Shown here: positions 57,641-64,000 of the stretch, one piece after another
Numbering within the stretch: the first letter of the stretch is position 1
How the letters are laid out: each line of letters begins with the position of its first letter
NCBI GenBank assembly: GCA_963556255.1
Contig: OY744612.1
Location: forward strand, 18,770,400 to 18,834,399
Direction of reading: 5' to 3'
Length of the DNA: 64,000 nucleotides
Source: Allolobophora icterica
Taxonomy: Eukaryota > Annelida > Clitellata > Crassiclitellata > Lumbricidae
Notes under the pieces: generated by a model
Told to the model about the DNA's origin: nothing
What the model saw: the letters and a program-made list of their open reading frames with translations, nothing else
Databases searched by the model: none
Translations under genes and position numbers: made by a program

Positions 57641-59165
57641 CTGCCTAACCCTGTGTCAATTGCTTAACTGATGGAAGACGATGATAGAAGAAAATAAAAA
57701 AGGAAGAGACAAAGACGTTCGGAAAAGAAATGAAAAGCCAATAATCACTAAAACACCTATAGCAGAACACATATAATGAACAGTGTAAACTGAAACCCAC
57801 AGGTAAAGACAATAATCACTCAAACTTTCCCACTATAGCCCACGCTACTTTTTGTCACTGTACACATATTGTTAACTGTTGTAAAGTATGAGCGTTTGTC
57901 TCGTGCTAATAACAGATTACTCACTTACTTAGGCCTACATTGTATAATAGCATGACGTTGTAATGACAGTGACGCAATCGTTTTAATCTTCTATTTTTGG
58001 TATTTGTTTGTTGGTGACGTCATAGGTCTATGACGCTTCACTAAGTGACGAACGTTGGTCTTTGTCGCTTCGCATAATTATTCGCAAACTGGATAATTAT
58101 ATTATTGTTTTCACTTGGCGACTGCAATTTAAATATCAATGTTTAGAAAATAACTAATATAAAAGGCGCTGCGTGAGAATATACTTCGTTGACGATTCTG
58201 AAGAACAAACGGCTCAGTGTAAATTAAGTAAATCAAGCTGAAAATTTCCGGCGGTTCGATACGAAGTATGCTTATTCATCTCTAGGCCAAACGTCGTCAG
58301 GTAAACCTGATGAAACTCGAGAACGTTGATCATCTTTGTCACTCGGGCGAAGCCAAGATCCTAACACAAGCATGAACAGCCCACGTCAGCCAAGCATAAG
58401 GTACTGTGGTAAGTCCTGGCTTTGTCCCACTGTATAACGATGACTAACTATACCTACTATCATCGAAAAATGATAGCCCGCTCGGAGCAACCTCGCTCAG
58501 GGGAGCAGCTTTGGTCTAAAACACGAGGTATCAATTTTTACAGCCTGATACACTGCTGTTAATGATATTTATTATTTTTACCCGAGGTTCATATGATCCC
58601 TCTGGATTGCAAAAGTTAGGAGGCATTGTTCCGGAATGTGAAAGTTGCTACAAAAAGCGACTGCATTGAAGCGTTGGGTGCCATAGATAAGCGCTCAAAG
58701 AGAAAACTAGTCTCTCTGTTGTATCATGATATTTGGGTACGGCGGTTAATGCCTGTGCGGACGGATGCATGCAGAGTTTGGTGGCTGTCAGCTTATACGA
58801 AACATTCGACGGAGTTCGGCAGATGTAATAAAGGCCAGCCTGAAAAGTCTGACACGACGTAATCGTCCCTAAATCCCTTTCTTGTCTGTCTTCATGTCTG
58901 TTTGTGTCTGTGTGTGTCTTTGTCTGTTTGTGTGCTTGTCTTTATTTTTGCATCTTTTGCATGCGCGTGGATGCATTTATGATTTACTTGCATTTTAGTC
59001 TGTAGCTAACTGACTGGCTGGCTGACACATCCCCATTAAGTTCTCATCTTCTATTAAACACTCGCTACCTGCTGAAGCTCGTGCGCACATATAAGCCTGA
59101 AGTTTTTGTTTACACCAAAGCCCTGTATATTGCATATAGAACTTTGTGCATTCATAAACTCGTGC
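57641..59165. other. No recognised gene
   Basis: Mixed sequence. CRE site TGACGTCA at 58015-58022, a short CTGT/TGTG run at 58880-58935. The 78-codon frame 58626-58862 has no recognised domain. Confidence 0.4.
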
Positions 59166-59269
59166 CTATAATCCAAAGTGACGCCATGGCGGAAGGTGAC
59201 CTCGACTCAGAAAACTCGCCAAAACAGAAATAAAATACGGAATTCTAAAACAAGACATAATAGTTCCTC

Positions 59270-62200
59270 GAAAAGTCGTGAATATTTGAAAAGGCAAAGA
59301 GAAAGGCAACGAAGAAGGCAAAGCAGAAGGCAAAGAAGAAGGAAAAGAAGAAGGCAAAAAAGAAAGGCAAAGAAAAAGGCACAATGGAATACAAAAAGAA
59401 AGGCAAGGAAAGAGGCAAAGAAGAGGGAAGGAAGAAGGCAAAGAATAAAGCAAAGAGGAAGTTAAGTAAAAAGGCGGCGAAGAAGGCACCGAAGAAGACA
59501 GGAAAGAAGAAAAAGAGCAAGAAAACGAAGAGGGCAAAGAAGTAGGTGAAGAAGAAGGTAAGTAGTAAAAGGTATCTAAGAAGACAAAGAAAAAACAAAG
59601 AAGAAGTCAAAAGAAAGTCAAGAAAGAAGGCAAAGAGCAAGACAAAGAAGACGAAGAAGGTTGGTAAACAGGTAATGAAATGTCAAAGAAAAAGTCAAAG
59701 AGAAAGGCAAGGAAGAAGGCAAATAAGAAGGTAAGTAAAAAGGTAAAGAAGAAGGAAAAGAAGAAGGCAAAGAAGAAGGCAAAGAAGGTAAGTAAAACGG
59801 CAAAGAAGAAGGCAAGAAACAAGGCAAAGAAGAAGTCAAAGAAAATAAAGGGCAAAGTAAAAGGCAAAGAAGAAAGGTAAGTCAAAACGTATAACAGAAG
59901 AAGGCCAAGCAGAAGTCAAAGGCAAAGAAGAAGGTAAGTAAAAGCCATTGAAGAAGGCAAAGAAGAAAGTCGAGGAAGAAGAAAAAAGGAAGTAAGCTAA
60001 ACGGTAAAGATGAAGGCAAACACGAAGGCAAAAAGAAGTAAAAGAAAGTAAAAGAGAAAGATAAAGGCAAAGAAGAAGAAACAGAAGAAAGCAAAGAAGA
60101 AGGCAAAGAGAAAGTCAGAGGAAGAAGGTAAGTAAAAGGCAGCGAAGAAGCCAAAGAAGAAATACAAAGAAGAAGGCAAAGAAGAAAGCAAAGAATGTAA
60201 GTAACACGGCAAAGAAGAAGGCAAATAAAAGAGGAAAAGAAGAAGTCAAAGAATGTATAAGGCGAAGATAAAGGCAAAGAAAAAGGCAAAACAGCTAAGT
60301 AAAAAGGCATAACAGAAGAAGGCAAAGAAGAAGGCCAAGAAGGTCAAAGTGAAAGGCAAAGAAGAAGGTAAGTAAAAGACAGAGAAGCATGCAAAGAAGT
60401 AAGACAAGGAAGAAGTCAAGGATGAGAAACAGAAGGTAAGTAAAACGGTGAAGCAGAAGGCAAACAGGACGGCAAAGAGAAGTCAAAGAAAGTAGAAGGC
60501 AAAGATAAATGCAAAGAAGTATGAACAGAAGATGGTAAAAAAAAGGTTAAAAAAAGCCAAACAGAAAGGCGCAGAAAAACGTAAGTAAAAGGCAATGAAG
60601 AAGGCAAAGAAGAGGGACACAGAAGAAGGCAAAGAAGAAAGCAAAGAAGGTAAGTAAAACGACAAAAAAAGAGAAGGCGAAAAAGATGGCAAAGAAGAAG
60701 TCGAAGAAAATTGAAGGGAGAGATAAAGGTAAAGAAGAAAGACAAAGAAGAAGGCAAAGAAGAACGCAAAGGAGGTAAGTAAAACGACAAACAAGAAGGC
60801 GAAAAAGATGGCAAAGAAGAAGTCGAAGAAAATTGAAGGGAGAGATAAAGGCAAAGAAGAAGGCAAAGAAGAACGCAAAGAAGGTAAGTAAAACGGCAAA
60901 GTCGAAGGCAAAGAGTGTGAGGCAAAGAAACAGGCAAAGAAACAGGCAAAAAAGAAAGGTGAGTAAAAAGATAGAACATAAGAAGGCCAAAAAGAAATCA
61001 AAGTGAAAGGCAATGATGAAGGTAAGTAAAGACACAGAAGCATGTAAAGAAGTAAGACAAGTAAGAAGGCAGAGAAGAGAAAAAAGGTAAATAAAACGGT
61101 AAAGAAGAACGCAAAAAGAAGTCAAAGAAAGCAAAAAGGCAAAGATAAATACAAATAAGTAAGAATAGAAGAAGGCAAATAAGAAGGTCAAGAAGAAGGC
61201 AAAGATAAAGGCAAAGAAGAGGTAAGTAAAAGGCAAGGAAGAAGGCAAAGAAGGAGGACAAAGAAGAAGGCAAAGAAGAAAGCAAACAAGGCAAGTAAAA
61301 AGACAAAGAAGAAGGCAAAGAAGACGTCGAAGAAAATTGAAGGGAAAGATAAAGGTAAAGAAAAAGGACAAAAAAGAAAACAAAGAAGAAAGCAAAAAAG
61401 GTAAGTAAAACGATAAAGGAGATAGCTTAAAGGAGGAAAAGAAGTTAAAAGTGTAGAGCAAAGATAAAGGCAAAGAAAAAGTAAAAAAGTAAGAAGATAA
61501 AAACAGAAGAAGGCAAAGAAGAAGGCCAAGAAGAAGTCAACACGAAAGTCAAAGAAGAAGGTAAAGTAAAAGGCAAAGAAGAAGGCAAAGATGAAAAACA
61601 AAGAAGATAAGTAAAACAGAAAGAAGATGGCAAAACAGAAGCAAAGAGAAGTCAAAGAAAGTAGAAGGCAAAGATAAAGTCAAAGAAGAAGGAACAGAAG
61701 AAGGCAAAGAAGAAGACCAAGAACAAATCAAAGAGAAAGACAAAGAAAAAGAAGGTAAGTAAAAGGCAAAGAAGAAAACAAAGAAGACAGACAAGGAAGG
61801 TAAGTAGAACGGCAAAGAAAAAGGTAAAAAAGAAGGCAAAGAAGAACTAAAAGAAAGTAGAAGGGAAAGATAAAGACAAAGAAAAATGCGAAGAAGAAAG
61901 GTAAGCAAAAAGGCAAAAAAGAAGGCAAAGAAGAACTAAAAGAAAGAAGAAGAGAAAGATAAAGACAAAGAAAAAGGCGAAGAAGAAGGAACAGAAGAAG
62001 GGAAAGAAGAAGGCCAACAATAAGTCAAAGAGAAAGGCATAGAAGAAGGTAAGTAACAGGCAAAGAAGATGGCAAAGAAGAAAAACAAAGAAGGAGGCAA
62101 AGAACAAAGAAGGTAAGTAAAATGGCAAAGAAGAACGCAAAAAAGAAGAGAAAGAAGAAGTCCAAGAAAGTTGAAGGCAAAGGTAGAGGCAAAGGAAAAA

Positions 62201-63930
62201 GGGAAAGAAGCAAGGTGAGTAATAAAGACATATAAGAATGAAAAGAAGAAGCTAAAGAGGAAGGCCAAGAAGAAGTCAAAGAGAAAGACAGAGAAGAAGG
62301 TAAGTAAAAGGCAATGAAGAATACAAAAAAAGAAAGCAAAGAAAAAAGTATAGAACGAGACAAAGCGAAGGTTAGTAAAAAAAAGGCCAAGAAAAAACAA
62401 CGAAGAAGGCAAAGAGAAATACAAAGAAGTAGCCATATAAGAAGATAAGAAGGAGATAAGGAGAATATCAAGGTAGAAGGCAAAGAGAAAGGCAAAGATG
62501 AAGGCAAAGAGAAAGGTAAACAGGCGGCGAAGAAGGTAAAGAAGAAGGCAAAGAAGAAGGCAATAAGGAAGGCAAAGAGCATTACAAAGAAGAAAGCAAA
62601 GGTAAAGATGAGGTAAGTTAAAAGGCAAAGACAAAGGCAAACAGAAAGGCAAAAAAGAAGTCAAAGAGAAATAGAAGAAGGCAAAGAGGAAGCTGAGTAA
62701 AACGTAAAAAAGAAGGCAAATCAGAAGATAAGTAAAAACACGGCGTAGGTGGATAAGAAGAAGGCAAGAAAGAGGGCAAGGAGAATGACAACGAAGTAGC
62801 CAAAAAGAAGATAAACAAGAAGATAAGGCAAAGAGAAAGGCAAAGAAGAAGGAAAGTAAAAGGCAATGAGTAAGGCAGTGAGAAAGGCAAAGAAGAAGTT
62901 AAAGAGAAAGAAGGCAGAGATGAAGGTAAGTAAAAACGTAAAGAAGAAAGGCAAAGAGGAAGGCAAGTTAAGAGACGGCGCAGTTGGCAAAGAAAAAAGC
63001 AGGAAAGAAGACAAAGAGAAAGACAAAGAAGTAGCCATAGAAGATGATAAAGAAGAAGGTTAGGAGAAAGTCAAGGTAGAAGGCAAAGAAACAGACACAG
63101 AAGAAGGCAAAGAGGAAGGTAAGTAAACAGGCGGCGAAGAAGGGGAAAAAGGCAAGAAAGATAGCATAGAGCAAAACAAAGAAGAAGGCAAAGAAAAAGG
63201 TAAAGAATAAGGTAAGTAAAAGGCAAAGAACAAGGCAAAGAAAGGCAAATAAGAAGTCAAAGAAAAAGACGAAGACAAATACGAAGGTAGGTAAACAGGC
63301 GGCGAAGAAGGCAAGCAGGAAGGCAAGAAGAAAACATACATAAAGGCAAAGAAGAAAAAACGAAGAAGGCAATTCAGGTAAGTAAAAAGGCAAGGAAGAA
63401 GGCAACCAGGAAGGTGAAGGTAAAAGAAGTTGAAGTACATGGAAAAGAGAAAGGCAAAGAATAGGAAAAGAGAAAAGGTAAGTAAAAAGGCAAAGAGGAA
63501 GGAAAAGTAAAAGGCAAAAAAGAAGTAAAAGAAGAGATCGAAGAAGAAGTCGAGGAAGAAGGTAACTAAAAAGCAATGAAGAAAGCAAGGACGAAAGCAA
63601 AATTGATGGTACATCAAAAGGCAAAAGAGAAAGACAAAGAAGGCAAAGAAGAAAGTAATTTAAACAGCAGAGGAGAAGGCAAAAAAGGAAGCAAGTAAAA
63701 AGGTAAAGAAGAAGGCAAAGATAAGGGAAAAGAAGATGGCAAACAGAATGCAAATAAGAAGGCCAAGAAGAAGGCAAAGAAGAAGGCAAGTAAAAGTCAA
63801 CGAAGAAGGCAAAGAGAAAGACAAAGAAGAAGGCAAAAAAGAAGGTAAGTAAAACGGCAAAAAGAAGTCAAATAAGAAGGCAAAGAAGAAAGTAAATAAG
63901 AAGACAAAGAGAAAGGCAGCATCTATATAT
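59270..63930. repeat. Purine-rich degenerate array (GGCAAAGAAGAA) with regular GTAAGT
   Basis: About 4.7 kb based on a 12-bp GGCAAAGAAGAA unit with variants (GTCAAAGAAGAA, GGCAAAGATAAA, GGTAAGTAAAA). GGTAAGTAAAA recurs every ~50-250 bp, at least 28 GTAAGT by eye. A higher-order pattern is visible (two ~110-bp blocks at 60645-60885 are almost identical). Lysine-rich plus frames and Phe/Leu-rich minus frames are by-products, since they break repeatedly. Confidence 0.93.
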
Positions 63931-64000
63931 TAATGCTAAAAATACGCAATGTTAATGAATATTTTCAGAACGCTCTCGCGGACCCCGCCATATCCTTCGC
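63931..64000. other. Unique sequence at the right edge with a possible splice acceptor
   Basis: AATATTTTCAG ends at 63968 and is followed by an open stretch (NALADPAISF) to the edge. An exon could begin here, but 32 bases are too few to judge. Confidence 0.25.

Noticed and set aside
59270..63930. Lysine-rich histone H1-like or nucleolar protein gene
   Set aside because: KKAKKKAKK frames are short, overlap in different frames and are broken by stops every few hundred bases, and the repeat unit explains the composition.

Overview
The window is eukaryotic, almost certainly from a marine invertebrate animal. The evidence is the CR1/L2- and RTE-type non-LTR retrotransposons, tRNA-derived SINEs, many small hAT-type elements, a TTAGGG-type interstitial telomeric tract, at least one spliced gene with GT-AG signals and a TATA box, very long microsatellites, and a 200-base assembly gap. 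A deuterostome such as an echinoderm is a guess and is not proven by anything here. There is no operon, phage, CRISPR or bacterial gene.

Layout. 1-3.2 kb: 3' part of a CR1/L2-group LINE (endonuclease plus reverse transcriptase, one frameshift near the C-terminus). 3.2-14.6 kb: a reverse-strand SINE, five regularly spaced ATTGG...CCAAT modules (4.9-5.3 kb), purine-rich simple sequence, an 18-bp minisatellite (7.25-7.6 kb), long ATAC/GTAT, GATA and AG microsatellites, and a fold-back element (10.13-10.44 kb). 14.6-18.2 kb: compound tetranucleotide arrays around a mosaic of RTE-like LINE fragments on both strands. 18.3-22.4 kb: decayed transposon pieces, the N gap, more microsatellites. 22.56-23.92 kb: 17 units of an exactly 80-bp satellite. 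24-32 kb: GTAT arrays, hAT-type MITEs (one nested in another), a 962-bp TIR element, a telomere-like tract. 33.4-34.5 kb: the only convincing host gene, a two-exon gene for a 161-residue secreted basic protein. 35-47 kb: more MITEs, a Tigger-like element, a Mutator-like element with a decayed transposase, SINEs and LINE ends. 47.9-55.3 kb: L2-type LINE fragment, TTA and CCCT arrays, then about 6 kb of satellite built from the 7-mer TGTTYRA, with a 1.36-kb tandem higher-order duplication and a MITE inserted. 55.3-59 kb: a zinc-knuckle (gag-like) fragment, mostly single-copy DNA with CRE palindromes and GC-rich repeats. 59.2-63.93 kb: purine-rich degenerate repeat carrying at least 28 copies of the splice-donor word GTAAGT.

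The strongest new material is the set of seven small elements with terminal inverted repeats and 8-bp target duplications, read directly from the sequence, together with the Mutator-like and TA-flanked TIR elements. Nearly all the other apparent open frames are by-products of tandem repeats whose period or composition excludes stop codons.
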